Source: an uncultured Clostridia bacterium
GTDB lineage: Bacteria > Bacillota > Clostridia > Oscillospirales > Ruminococcaceae
Assembly (NCBI GenBank): GCA_937906945.1
Contig: CALCUE010000021.1
Location: 1-28,058 of the forward strand
Reading direction: 5' to 3'
DNA length: 28,058 nt
In this document: piece by piece, positions 7,690-15,955 of the stretch
How positions within the stretch are numbered: position 1 is the first letter of the stretch
Layout of the letters: each line of letters starts with the position of its first letter
Translations under genes and position numbers: made by a program
The notes under the pieces: model-generated
Told to the model about the DNA's origin: nothing
Database searches by the model: none
What the model saw: the letters and a program-made list of their open reading frames with translations, nothing else

Positions 7690-8076
7690 TTTCGCTTCCA
7701 AGAACCTCCCTCTGACGAGGGAGGTGGCTTTTTGCCGAAGGCAAAAAGCCGGAGGGAGAGAAAAACAAATCACCGACCTCTGTCATTCCGGGCAAGGCTT
7801 GCGAGCGCGTCCTGTGGACGAACCAGCGAGCAAGGCTTGGCGCCGCGGTCAAAATCGGCAACGGCGAATGCCGTGTCCGCCGATTTTGGGCACCGCAAGA
7901 GGGGAGAATATTCGACCGTGGGAATCTTTTTATTCCCATCGTCGGGGATAAAGATTGCCGCGTCTCGCCTGCGGTGCTCCTCGCAATGACAGGCTTCTTA
8001 TAACCGGTCGGGGGATACTACCTCTCCGTCTCGCTGACGCTCGGCACCTTCCCCCAAGGGGGAAGGCTTTCTCAAT
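7690..8076. repeat. Extragenic repeat island 1 (hairpin cluster)
   Basis: The gap between the DUF1846 and exoA genes has no credible gene. It contains acctccctc/gagggaggt (7704-7725), a perfect 11-bp hairpin ggctttttgcc/ggcaaaaagcc (7726-7750), a nested dyad caaaatcggc/gccgattttg (7850-7888) with an inner acggc/gccgt, a dispersed repeat (7914-7991) and ccttcccccaagggggaagg (8051-8070). The same two-hairpin design recurs in the islands at 21.5-21.7 kb and 27.9 kb. The first hairpins may also terminate the DUF1846 transcript. Short open frames here lack RBSs. Confidence 0.85.
7914..7991 (-). repeat. Dispersed repeat copy A (inverted relative to copy B at 27967-28055)
   Basis: The 37 bases from 7914 are identical to the reverse complement of the right end of copy B (28019-28055), and gctcctcgcaatgaca (7976-7991) matches the other end. 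Only the middle differs. The repeat carries its own internal dyad (gggaatctttttattccc). Confidence 0.9.
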
Positions 8077-8094
8077 ACCCAAGGAGGACCTTTT

Positions 8095-8847
8095 ATGAAA
8101 TTTGTATCCTGGAATGTCAACGGTCTTCGGGCCTGCATGGGCAAAGGATTTCTGGACAGCTTTTCCGCCATGGACGCCGACTTTTTCTGTCTTCAGGAAA
8201 CGAAGCTCCAACCGGACCAGATCGCTCTCGACCTGCCCGGCTATTACCAGTACTGGAACAGCGCCGAAAAGAAAGGCTATTCCGGCACCGCCATTTTCAC
8301 CAAACACGAGCCTCTTTCCGTCTTTTACGGCCTTGATATCGAGCGCCACGACCACGAGGGCCGTGTCATCACGCTGGAATACCCTGATTTCTACCTCGTG
8401 GACGTCTATGTTCCCAACGCCCGGCGGGAATTGGAACGGCTTCCCTACCGGATGGACTGGGAGGACTCTTTCCGGGAATACCTTGTCTCCCTTGACAGAA
8501 CGAAGCCGGTCATCGTCTGCGGCGACATGAACGTCGCCCACGAGGAGATCGACCTCAAAAACTATAAAACGAACCGGGGCAACGCCGGCTTCACCGATGA
8601 GGAACGGGGCAAGATGACCGAGCTTCTTTCCGCCGGCTTCACCGACACCTTCCGCCATTTCTATCCGGACAAAGAGGGCGCCTATTCCTGGTGGAGCTAT
8701 ATGTTCCACGCGAGGGAAAAGAACGCCGGATGGCGCATCGACTATTTCCTCTGTTCCGACCGCTTCTGCGAAAACCTCGCCGACGCGGAAATTTATCCCC
8801 AGTTCGAGGGCAGCGACCACTGCCCGGTGGGACTTATCACCAAATGA
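8095..8847 (+). CDS. exoA: Exodeoxyribonuclease III (AP endonuclease)
   Basis: A 250-residue member of the ExoIII/APE1 branch of the EEP phosphatase superfamily, which cleaves abasic sites and degrades 3' ends in base excision repair. Catalytic motifs are in order: WNVNGLRA (Asn7), LQETKL (metal ligand Glu35), the Tyr105-containing VDVYVPNA, CGDMNVAH (Asp144, Asn146) and GSDHCPV (Asp241, His242). Full length for the family. The start ATG at 8095 has aaggagg about 8 nt upstream. It is a monocistronic gene between repeat island 1 and a strong terminator. The gene is named exoA in Bacillus and xthA in E. coli. Confidence 0.97.
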   Translation: MKFVSWNVNGLRACMGKGFLDSFSAMDADFFCLQETKLQPDQIALDLPGYYQYWNSAEKKGYSGTAIFTKHEPLSVFYGLDIERHDHEGRVITLEYPDFYLVDVYVPNARRELERLPYRMDWEDSFREYLVSLDRTKPVIVCGDMNVAHEEIDLKNYKTNRGNAGFTDEERGKMTELLSAGFTDTFRHFYPDKEGAYSWWSYMFHAREKNAGWRIDYFLCSDRFCENLADAEIYPQFEGSDHCPVGLITK

Positions 8848-8860
8848 TTTTCGTTACAAA

Positions 8861-8895
8861 AAAGCCCGAAGGCTCATGCCTTCGGGCTTTTATTT
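8861..8895. terminator. Bidirectional intrinsic terminator between exoA and the surface-protein gene
   Basis: The stem aaagcccgaaggc / gccttcgggcttt with loop tcat has T-rich sequence on the right (ttttattttt) and A-rich sequence on the left (acaaaaaa), so it serves both converging genes. Confidence 0.95.
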
Positions 8896-8899
8896 TTTA

Positions 8900-11800
8900 T
8901 TATTCCGCTTTTTTCTTCCGGCGGTTTCCGATCAGCTTGACCGCGCCGACAAAAACGACGGTAGCCAAAATCGCGCCGCCAAAGGCGTAAAGCTTCTCTC
9001 GGCCATGACCGCCGGTCATCGGAAGCCGGTCGTCGCCGAAGTTCTTGATCAAAATCGTGCCGTCATTGTCCTCCAGGAGATAGACGTCGCCAAAAGCGAA
9101 GGTCGCGCCGTCCGCCGTCACGGTGAAGGAATGGATTTCCGTCATCGGCTTGAAGCCCTTCGGCGCGCTCTGTTCCTTGATCCAGTACGTCTTGCCGAGC
9201 CGGACTCCCTCTACGGTAAACTCGCCGTTTCCGTCCGTCGCAAAGGTGCCGACCTGTTTCTGCGCCAGTTCATCCTCATAGATCGCGAACCCGACGCCCG
9301 CTTCCTCAATGGCGCGTTCCGCCTCATCCACTTTCCGGAATTTGACGGAAATGTCGGACGGGACGTTTTCGACACGGAAGGTGGAGGTTTCCTCCGACCA
9401 GGTGATCGTCGGCGCGTAGCCGTCCTTGACGCTGGTCTCCTCGACGTAATAGTTATAGCCCTTCGGGATATCGGTGAAGGTGTATTTCCACTGATTTTGT
9501 TTATTCAGGACGATCGTTCCGACCTCTTTGTCGTTTTTCTGATCGTCCACGGCGTGAAGCACCACGGTGACGGAATCGCTGTCATGGTTCGCGTTGCCGT
9601 CAGCCCAGACTTTTTCGACGTTCAGCGAAGTGACCGAGACCTGAACAACGGGCCGGTCAAAAGGCACCGTCCTGGTAACGCCCGTCTCACCGATATGGCT
9701 CTGCGTATAGGTGAGGGTCGCCTCTTTGTTGGAGAAGAAGCCCGGCTTGACGGAGCTCGAAATGTTGGCGCCGTAGTCGGTGCCCTGGTCGCCGTCGATG
9801 GTGTTTTCCTCAAACTCCGCGGCGCTGCTGTAATAACCGACGCCGTGCTCCTCAAGGTTGCCGGCGTATTTATCATAGGCGTTCTGGTTGACCTTGACGT
9901 TGAAGGAGAGGCAGTACCGGTAGCCGCCGACTTCCTGATAGCTCGGCTCGAAGACCGCGGTGACGGTCTTTTTGGGGCTTGTGCTATAGGAAACGCTCTT
10001 GATGATACCGGTGCCTTCCTGGGTGACAGAGCCGTTCTGATAAAGGATCTTCGTCTTGCCGACGCCGTTGGTCGGAACAAGCTGGACCATCATGTCAAGG
10101 TCCGTGGTATAGAAATCGACATCCTCGCTGAGCTCATCGACAACGGTGAGGTTGCTGTAATGGCCGACGCCCTGGGTGACCTTGTCGTCCAGAACCCGGC
10201 GGATCTGCTGGAAGTTCGTGGTTCCGAAGACCGTTCCGTCGGAAGAAATGGCCTCCAGATAATCGTACTCAAAGGTACCGATACCGATGCAGTAGCACTG
10301 GACCTGGTCATAGGTGCAGCCGTCATCAATAAAGTCCTTGCGGAAATCGGCGATGGCCTTCATGGTCCGGTCGTACTGCGGATATCCCTCTCTCCAGTTA
10401 TCGGTGGTACGGATCGTCTCGCCCTCGGCGGTGATGTATTCCGTCGGCTGACCGTCACTGATGAAGAAAAGGATCTTCTGTCTGCCGTCGTTCTGGATGA
10501 TGCTGTCCGTCAGCATCGTTCTCGCCTGGTTAAGACCGGCCATATAGTTCGTACCGGTACCGCTGACCGTAGGACCGTCAAGAACGGGACGACCGGGTCC
10601 CCAACCGTAAGTATAACCGTTGCCGTTACGGAACCAGCCGACGGCGACCTGGTTGGAGCTGTTCAGATCCATGATGGTCTGGATGATTCCGTTGCTGTAA
10701 AGCTGCGTCGGTTCGGTGGTGGTCGTCGCGCCTTCCGGAAGACCGTTCAGCGTTCCATCCAGAGCGAGACGGCGAAGCACGCCGCTCCGTCCCAGAATAT
10801 CGGTGGCGTCATAGGCGCTCTGCTGTCCGTAGGTCGTCGTCATACTGCTGGAACGGTCCAGAATGAAGAGAACGTCCAGCGGCTGATAGGCGACCTCCGG
10901 GCCGACGTCCAGATAAAGCCTATAAAGGTCCGTTTTATCGAGGTTCGCCTTGTTGTCCACGTCGGTCTCCGGGTTCTCCACGCCGTCACCGAGCCAGTCG
11001 ATCCGTTTATAGTGGTCCGGAGCCTTATCGGGGTCGATATCCTCGCCCGGGTTCACCGGCGTAGGATCGTAAGGAGAACCGGGTTCATAGAGCAGGAAGA
11101 TGGCCCGTCCGTCGTCCTGCGTAATGAGGGTGCTGCCGCTTTCGGTATTGATCGAAAGGGTGTTGCCGCCGGTACGGGAAACGGAAACGACGTTCGGAAT
11201 GCTGTGGGTGCTTTCCGCGCCGTAGTAGGCGGACTGGTACATGCCCTCGATCTCATAGCCATCGAACAGGGTCTCCATGTTCGTCGCGCCGGTGGAGTTC
11301 ACCAGAATGGTGCCGTGATAAAGCGGAACACCGGCCTCGACGCCGTTTTCGTCCACCGGGACGCTATAGACGCAGACGGAATAGGAATTGTCCACCGTGC
11401 TCCGGATGGTGCCGGGCACATATTTATAGATATCCATGTAGGCGTAGTCCGTATCGGTGCCCGAGGTCTTGCCGAAGGAGCCGTTGCTGTACTGGAGATA
11501 CCGGTAGTTCCGGCTGTTGTTGCCGGTACGGAACAGCCAGCCCTTGTTGGAGGTATAGGAAACGTTCAGGTTGGCGCCCGTCGTGTTGAATCCGTTGGTT
11601 CCGTCCGTAAGGACCAGGTAATAAGGCTGGCTTCCGGTCTGGACCGTGGTCGAACCGCCGCCGCCGATGGTGGAGCCGAAATGGAACTGCATCTCGTCCC
11701 GAAGCTCCATGCCGTAGAAATGTTTGATGGAATAATGACCGCTCCGGCCATTGATATCCTTGATCGTCAGCTCCGTCCGGCTGTAGCCGGTGCCGTTTCT

Positions 11801-13474
11801 GGTCAAGGCGTTGTTGCCGCCGGCGTTGACGATAATATAAGTGGCGGAAGGATCGCTCATGGTGACGACCTTCTGCCAGCTGCCGCCGATGATGGAGGCG
11901 TCGGTAACGTCAAGGACCAGCGTCTCGCCGTCGCTGAAGACAATGGTCAGCGTCTCTTCGGTATTGAAGGGCTCCAGCGTATGGAGGATCCAGTCGTTTT
12001 CGATGGATTCGACGGCGATGAGTTCCGGCGACGAGAAGACGACGGAAATGGCGTCAGCGGCGTTTTTCTCGATGTCGAGCTGAGCGAAGATCTCCGAAAG
12101 GGTGACGTCGGTGCCGACATAGACGGAGAAGCAGGTATCGTTATAGTGGAAATCCACCGTGTAGAAAACATAAAGGGAGAAGCCGTCCGTCTCGAACTCG
12201 ACGTCGCCCTCCGGGGTGACAACGGCTTCGACTTCCTCGGTCACGGCGTTTTCGGTCTCCGTCGCTTCCTCCTCCACGTGGAGAACGCCGACGGTCTCAC
12301 CGGCCACCGGCAGGTTCTTCATGACAACGGAAAGGCTTTCGCCCTCGGCGGGCTCCCATTCCTCCCCATCCACCGTGACATGGATATCATAGGCGACGTA
12401 ACCGGTCATCGAACCGGCCTTTTCCTCGCCGAAAAGATCCACCAGCTCCATGGTGGAAAGCGGGACCGCTTCCACTTTGGCGGCGGCGCCTTCCGGAAGA
12501 ACGCCGGTGATGACGGCGATGGCGCCGTCTTCCGCCGGTTCGGACTCAATGGTCACGACCTTGGCTTCCTCGGTCTTTTCGACCAAGCAGTCCTCGGTGT
12601 GGGTGTGTTCCGAAAGGGTGCAGATCAGCTTATGACCCATATAGCAGTCTTCGTTATGAGTATGTTCATAATCAAAGCCGCAGAAATATTGGGTCTCGTC
12701 TTTTTTCTCAGAGAAGCAGCCCATGTCGTGCTCGTGCTCCGGCAGTTCGCAGACCAGCGTTTCAACGGTGCTCTCGGTGACGCAGCCGACGTGCTCATGG
12801 CGCAGAATCTCAATATGGCCGCAGATAAGCTCGCCGTTTTCATCATAGCAGGCGCTTTCGTGCTGATGGAACGCCGCCTCGGTCACTTCGGTATTCCCGT
12901 AATAGACCGGCTGTTCCAAAGAACAAACAAGAACCGTTTTTGTAAGGAAGCAGTCCTCCGTGTGGACGTGTTCCTCTATTTCGCAGGTAAGCTCGCCGTT
13001 TTCGTCATAGCACTCGTCTCCATGGCTGTGTTCTTCTAAACCGCAGACGGCGGCGCTTTCTGTCTCATAGCAATCTTCGGTATGGAAATGCTCGCTGATT
13101 TCCGGAAGCGGACAGATCAGCGAGCCGTTTTCGTCATAGCACTCGTCCCCGTGGGTGTGGATCCGGTAATCGGCCACGCCGCAGACACAGCGACCGTCTT
13201 CATCAAAACAGCTTTCGTCGTGCTGATGAAGCTCCTCCATGCAGGAAAAAGCGTAGGCGGTCTCCTCGACGTAGCAATTCTCATCATGCTTATGGTTCAC
13301 CATTCCGCAGACGACGACGTCGTCGTCCACCATGGTCAGAGCAGGCAAAATGAGGGCGTACGTGGTGCAGAAGACCGTGATGGCCGAAAGCCAGAGCAAT
13401 ACCCTCTGCCAGACCTTCTTTTTCTGTTTTCCCTCGGTCAGAACTCTGGCTCTTCCTTCAATGTTTTTCTCCAT
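8900..13474 (-). CDS. LPxTG cell-wall-anchored VWA-domain surface protein with His-x-His/Cys repeats
   Basis: The 1524-residue protein has an N-terminal hydrophobic export segment (about residues 25-46, ending ALILPALTM). Residues 61-296 carry 11 units of the form H-x-H-(2 or 3 residues)-C, most followed by acidic stretches and a second Cys (for example HTHGDECYDENGSLIC). A beta-rich region and a VWA domain follow, with the MIDAS motif DRSSS (Asp873, Ser875, Ser877) in DVLFILDRSSSM. Cna-B/SpaA-like modules (about 1285-1475) precede LPMTG (1484-1488), a hydrophobic segment and a basic tail, the sortase signal. RBS aaaggag precedes ATG 13474. The architecture resembles pilus-tip or host-binding adhesins of gut Firmicutes; ligand and metal binding are inferred. 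No sortase or pilin neighbour is in the window. The gene is monocistronic with a dyad over its promoter. Confidence 0.92.
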   Translation of the reverse strand: MEKNIEGRARVLTEGKQKKKVWQRVLLWLSAITVFCTTYALILPALTMVDDDVVVCGMVNHKHDENCYVEETAYAFSCMEELHQHDESCFDEDGRCVCGVADYRIHTHGDECYDENGSLICPLPEISEHFHTEDCYETESAAVCGLEEHSHGDECYDENGELTCEIEEHVHTEDCFLTKTVLVCSLEQPVYYGNTEVTEAAFHQHESACYDENGELICGHIEILRHEHVGCVTESTVETLVCELPEHEHDMGCFSEKKDETQYFCGFDYEHTHNEDCYMGHKLICTLSEHTHTEDCLVEKTEEAKVVTIESEPAEDGAIAVITGVLPEGAAAKVEAVPLSTMELVDLFGEEKAGSMTGYVAYDIHVTVDGEEWEPAEGESLSVVMKNLPVAGETVGVLHVEEEATETENAVTEEVEAVVTPEGDVEFETDGFSLYVFYTVDFHYNDTCFSVYVGTDVTLSEIFAQLDIEKNAADAISVVFSSPELIAVESIENDWILHTLEPFNTEETLTIVFSDGETLVLDVTDASIIGGSWQKVVTMSDPSATYIIVNAGGNNALTRNGTGYSRTELTIKDINGRSGHYSIKHFYGMELRDEMQFHFGSTIGGGGSTTVQTGSQPYYLVLTDGTNGFNTTGANLNVSYTSNKGWLFRTGNNSRNYRYLQYSNGSFGKTSGTDTDYAYMDIYKYVPGTIRSTVDNSYSVCVYSVPVDENGVEAGVPLYHGTILVNSTGATNMETLFDGYEIEGMYQSAYYGAESTHSIPNVVSVSRTGGNTLSINTESGSTLITQDDGRAIFLLYEPGSPYDPTPVNPGEDIDPDKAPDHYKRIDWLGDGVENPETDVDNKANLDKTDLYRLYLDVGPEVAYQPLDVLFILDRSSSMTTTYGQQSAYDATDILGRSGVLRRLALDGTLNGLPEGATTTTEPTQLYSNGIIQTIMDLNSSNQVAVGWFRNGNGYTYGWGPGRPVLDGPTVSGTGTNYMAGLNQARTMLTDSIIQNDGRQKILFFISDGQPTEYITAEGETIRTTDNWREGYPQYDRTMKAIADFRKDFIDDGCTYDQVQCYCIGIGTFEYDYLEAISSDGTVFGTTNFQQIRRVLDDKVTQGVGHYSNLTVVDELSEDVDFYTTDLDMMVQLVPTNGVGKTKILYQNGSVTQEGTGIIKSVSYSTSPKKTVTAVFEPSYQEVGGYRYCLSFNVKVNQNAYDKYAGNLEEHGVGYYSSAAEFEENTIDGDQGTDYGANISSSVKPGFFSNKEATLTYTQSHIGETGVTRTVPFDRPVVQVSVTSLNVEKVWADGNANHDSDSVTVVLHAVDDQKNDKEVGTIVLNKQNQWKYTFTDIPKGYNYYVEETSVKDGYAPTITWSEETSTFRVENVPSDISVKFRKVDEAERAIEEAGVGFAIYEDELAQKQVGTFATDGNGEFTVEGVRLGKTYWIKEQSAPKGFKPMTEIHSFTVTADGATFAFGDVYLLEDNDGTILIKNFGDDRLPMTGGHGREKLYAFGGAILATVVFVGAVKLIGNRRKKKAE

Positions 13475-13505
13475 ATCGAAAGCACTCCTTTAAGTGTTGA
13501 TTCTC

Positions 13506-13540
13506 ATAAAATTATGTATAGATACCTATGGTAATTTTAT
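13506..13540. promoter_or_regulatory. Interrupted dyad at the surface-protein transcription start
   Basis: Arms ataaaatta (13506-13514) and taattttat (13532-13540) are perfectly complementary, with an inner atag (13518-13521) and ctat (13526-13529). It lies immediately downstream of the minus-strand -10, so it covers the probable start site and fits a repressor operator better than an RNA hairpin. Confidence 0.6.
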
Positions 13541-13549
13541 ATTATAGCA
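13541..13549 (-). promoter_or_regulatory. Extended -10 promoter of the surface-protein gene
   Basis: TGCTATAAT on the minus strand, an extended -10 (TGn plus TATAAT). No convincing -35 is seen at 16-18 bp. The predicted start is near 13534, within the dyad 13506-13540. Confidence 0.7.
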
Positions 13550-13668
13550 CGTTTTTTTCAAAAAACCAGTTCTTTTACAATTTTTTTCGGCGACCGGTCG
13601 ATTTTTTCGGACAGCCTTTCTTTTTCTTTCAAAATTCCCCGAAACCCGTTTCTTTTCTCCCCGAACCG

Positions 13669-13677
13669 TGCTATAAT
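13669..13677 (+). promoter_or_regulatory. Extended -10 promoter of the murD operon
   Basis: TGCTATAAT (13669-13677), the same extended -10 as the divergent surface-protein promoter. The -35 region (TTTCTT at 17 bp) is weak. The predicted start is near 13684, about 37 nt before the first murD start codon. Confidence 0.7.
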
Positions 13678-13720
13678 AAAGCGTTGTGAAAAAGTTCCTT
13701 TCCTCAAAGGAGGTACATTT

Positions 13721-15136
13721 GTGATGGAAATCAGAAAATTCTTTGAATCCATGAAAGAAAAAAAGGTCGCCTTTATCGGTCTCGGCGTCAGCCACACCGA
13801 TCTTGTCCGCCTTTTCGCCCAAAAGGGCATAAAAACCGAAGTGCGGGATAAAGCGGACCGGGAAAAACTCGGTCCTGTCGCCGACGAACTGGAAAGCCTC
13901 GGCGTCACGCTGAAACTCGGTGAAACCTATCTCGACAACATCGACGCCGACGTTGTTTTCCGCACGCCGGGCATGAACTGGTGGAACCCCGCTCTTTCGG
14001 CTCTCCGAAAAGAGGGCAAAGCCGTCACCAGCGAGATGGAGGTCTTTTTTGACCTCTGTCCCTGCAAAAAATACGCCGTCACCGGTTCCGACGGCAAAAC
14101 CACCACAACGACCCTCATCGCCGAATTTTTAGCCGCCGCCGGAAAGACCGTCCACAAAGGCGGCAACATCGGAAGGGCCCTTCTGCCCATTGTTGAAGAA
14201 ATCAAGGACGACGACTGCGCCGTCGTGGAGCTTTCGAGCTTCCAGCTCATCTCCATGCGCCAGTCGCCGGACGTCGCCGTCGTCACCAACGTGGCGCCGA
14301 ACCATCTGGACGTCCATAAGGACATGGAGGAATACATCGAGGCGAAGCGCAACGTTCTGCGGCACCAGAACGCCTTTTCCGTCGCCGTTCTCAACGCCGA
14401 CAACGCCATCACCTGCAGCATGGCGGAACTGGTTCGCGGCGAACTGCGCTGGTTCTCTCACCTAAAGCCCGTCGAAAACGGCGCGTTCCTTCGGAGCGAC
14501 GGCATGCTCTGCTACTCCGACCACGGGACCGTCACCGAGATCCTCCAAAAAGACGAGATCAAAATTCCCGGGATGCACAACGTGGAAAATTACCTCACCG
14601 CCATCGCCGCCACCTGGGGCGAGATCCCGCTTTCCGTCATCCAAAACGTCGCCCGGACCTTCGGCGGCGTGGAACACCGGATCGAGCTGGTCCGGGAACT
14701 GGACGGCGTCAAATGGTACAACGACAGCATCGCCACCAGTCCCACCCGCACCATCGCCGGTCTTTCCTGCTTCGACCAGAAAGTCATTCTCATCGGCGGC
14801 GGTTATGACAAACACATTCCTTACGAGCCGCTGGCGCCCCACCTTATTGAAAAAGTCAAATTGCTGATTTTAAGCGGCCCCACCGGCCCCAAGATCGCCG
14901 AAGCCCTGCAAAACGACCCCCACTACGCCGGCGAACCGGAGATCCTGTTCGTGGACGATATGGAGGAGGCCGTCGCCACCGCCTACGCCAACGCCGAGGA
15001 AGGCGACATCGTCACCCTTTCGCCCGCTTCGGCCAGCTTCGACCGCTACCGCAATTTTGAACTGCGGGGCAAGCATTACAAAGAGCTGGTTTCCCGTCTG
15101 GGTGAACTGGACGGCATTCCCGTTTCCGAGCTCTGA
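13721..15136 (+). CDS. murD: UDP-N-acetylmuramoyl-L-alanine--D-glutamate ligase
   Basis: MurD adds D-glutamate to UDP-MurNAc-L-Ala in the cytoplasmic steps of peptidoglycan synthesis, using ATP. The 471-residue protein shows the N-terminal Rossmann-like domain (KKVAFIGLGVSHTDLVRLF), the Mur ligase ATP loop GSDGKTTTTTL (about residues 122-132), GGNIG (147-151), ELSSFQL, NVAPNHLDVH and NDSIATSPT. Length is normal. RBS aaaggagg (13706-13713) is 7 nt from GTG 13721 and 10 nt from ATG 13724; either may be the start. It is the first gene of an apparent operon with a GNAT enzyme and a PLP enzyme, not the usual division/cell-wall cluster. Confidence 0.97.
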   Translation: MMEIRKFFESMKEKKVAFIGLGVSHTDLVRLFAQKGIKTEVRDKADREKLGPVADELESLGVTLKLGETYLDNIDADVVFRTPGMNWWNPALSALRKEGKAVTSEMEVFFDLCPCKKYAVTGSDGKTTTTTLIAEFLAAAGKTVHKGGNIGRALLPIVEEIKDDDCAVVELSSFQLISMRQSPDVAVVTNVAPNHLDVHKDMEEYIEAKRNVLRHQNAFSVAVLNADNAITCSMAELVRGELRWFSHLKPVENGAFLRSDGMLCYSDHGTVTEILQKDEIKIPGMHNVENYLTAIAATWGEIPLSVIQNVARTFGGVEHRIELVRELDGVKWYNDSIATSPTRTIAGLSCFDQKVILIGGGYDKHIPYEPLAPHLIEKVKLLILSGPTGPKIAEALQNDPHYAGEPEILFVDDMEEAVATAYANAEEGDIVTLSPASASFDRYRNFELRGKHYKELVSRLGELDGIPVSEL

Positions 15137-15154
15137 TCGAAAGGAACCCATTTT

Positions 15155-15955
15155 ATGCTGAAACTTCTTGACCGGGCCGAGGACCTTTTCGCCTTCGCCG
15201 AAACGGAGCCCTACTGGGCATCGGCGGTCGCCGCCGATGGCTTTGCCTTTCTGCCCAACCCGGAACTGATGAACATCTGGGTGGAAAAAGAGGGCGAAAA
15301 GCCCGTTGCCGCCCTCAAATGCGACGCCGAAAGCCTTGTGCTTCTGACAAAGGACGCGCCGCCTTCGGCGGAAATGCTCTTTTTTATCGGAAAACTTCTG
15401 GAGGACGGTCTTGTCCGCCGGATCCACACCAACCCCGTCGCCGCCGCCGTGCTCAAAAATCTCTTTCCGCTTCGGGAGGAAAAACGGGTGCTCATGGCGT
15501 GCTCAAGCGCTTTGGAGCCCTCTTTTCCCGAGGGTCTGATCCTGCGGGAAAACGCCTCCATCGACGAACTTTTTGACCTTTTCGTCGCCGTGCTCGGCGA
15601 CGAGGATCATCCGGAAAAGGAATTTTTAGAGCTGAAACTCCGCCGGGGCATGGCCCATGGCCAGACCACTGTTTTCACTCTTTATGACGGTGAAAAGGTC
15701 GTTTCCACGGCGATGATCCGGGGACGGACCGAAAATTCCGGCGCCATCGCCTCCGTCATGACAAGGGAGAATTACCGGAAAAGAGGCTGTGCCTCCTATC
15801 TTACCGCCCTCTGCGCCCAGCGTCTTCTTTCCGAGGGAAAGACCCCATGGCTCATTCCCGCCGGGGAAACGGCGCAGAAACTTTACGAAAAACTGGGCTT
15901 TACCGCCCGATCGACCTATTACAATCTTTTTGTGGAAAGGGAAACAACAAAATGA
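15155..15955 (+). CDS. GNAT-family N-acetyltransferase
   Basis: A 266-residue protein with an uncharacterised N-terminal half and a C-terminal GNAT fold of the FR47-like type. The acetyl-CoA pyrophosphate loop is RKRGCAS (208-214) in ENYRKRGCASYLTALC, preceded by the beta-strand region containing GAIASVMTR and followed by NxxAxxLYEKLGF-like AGETAQKLYEKLGFTA (about 236-251). The substrate is not deducible. RBS aaagga lies 18 nt or less after the murD stop, and the stop overlaps the start of the next gene (ATGA), so it is co-transcribed and translationally coupled. Confidence 0.9.
   Translation: MLKLLDRAEDLFAFAETEPYWASAVAADGFAFLPNPELMNIWVEKEGEKPVAALKCDAESLVLLTKDAPPSAEMLFFIGKLLEDGLVRRIHTNPVAAAVLKNLFPLREEKRVLMACSSALEPSFPEGLILRENASIDELFDLFVAVLGDEDHPEKEFLELKLRRGMAHGQTTVFTLYDGEKVVSTAMIRGRTENSGAIASVMTRENYRKRGCASYLTALCAQRLLSEGKTPWLIPAGETAQKLYEKLGFTARSTYYNLFVERETTK

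Noticed and set aside
7724..7989. Short open frames in repeat island 1
   Set aside because: They consist of hairpin repeats, lack RBSs and have no recognisable product.
7690..8076. CRISPR array
   Set aside because: Repeats are inverted hairpins of different sequence without regular spacers; no cas gene is in the window.
8876..13039. Long plus-strand open frame of 1387 codons antisense to the surface-protein gene
   Set aside because: It lies wholly inside the surface-protein gene in antisense, has no RBS or recognisable domain, and reflects GC-rich third positions of the real gene, which has a signal segment, VWA, LPMTG and good RBS.
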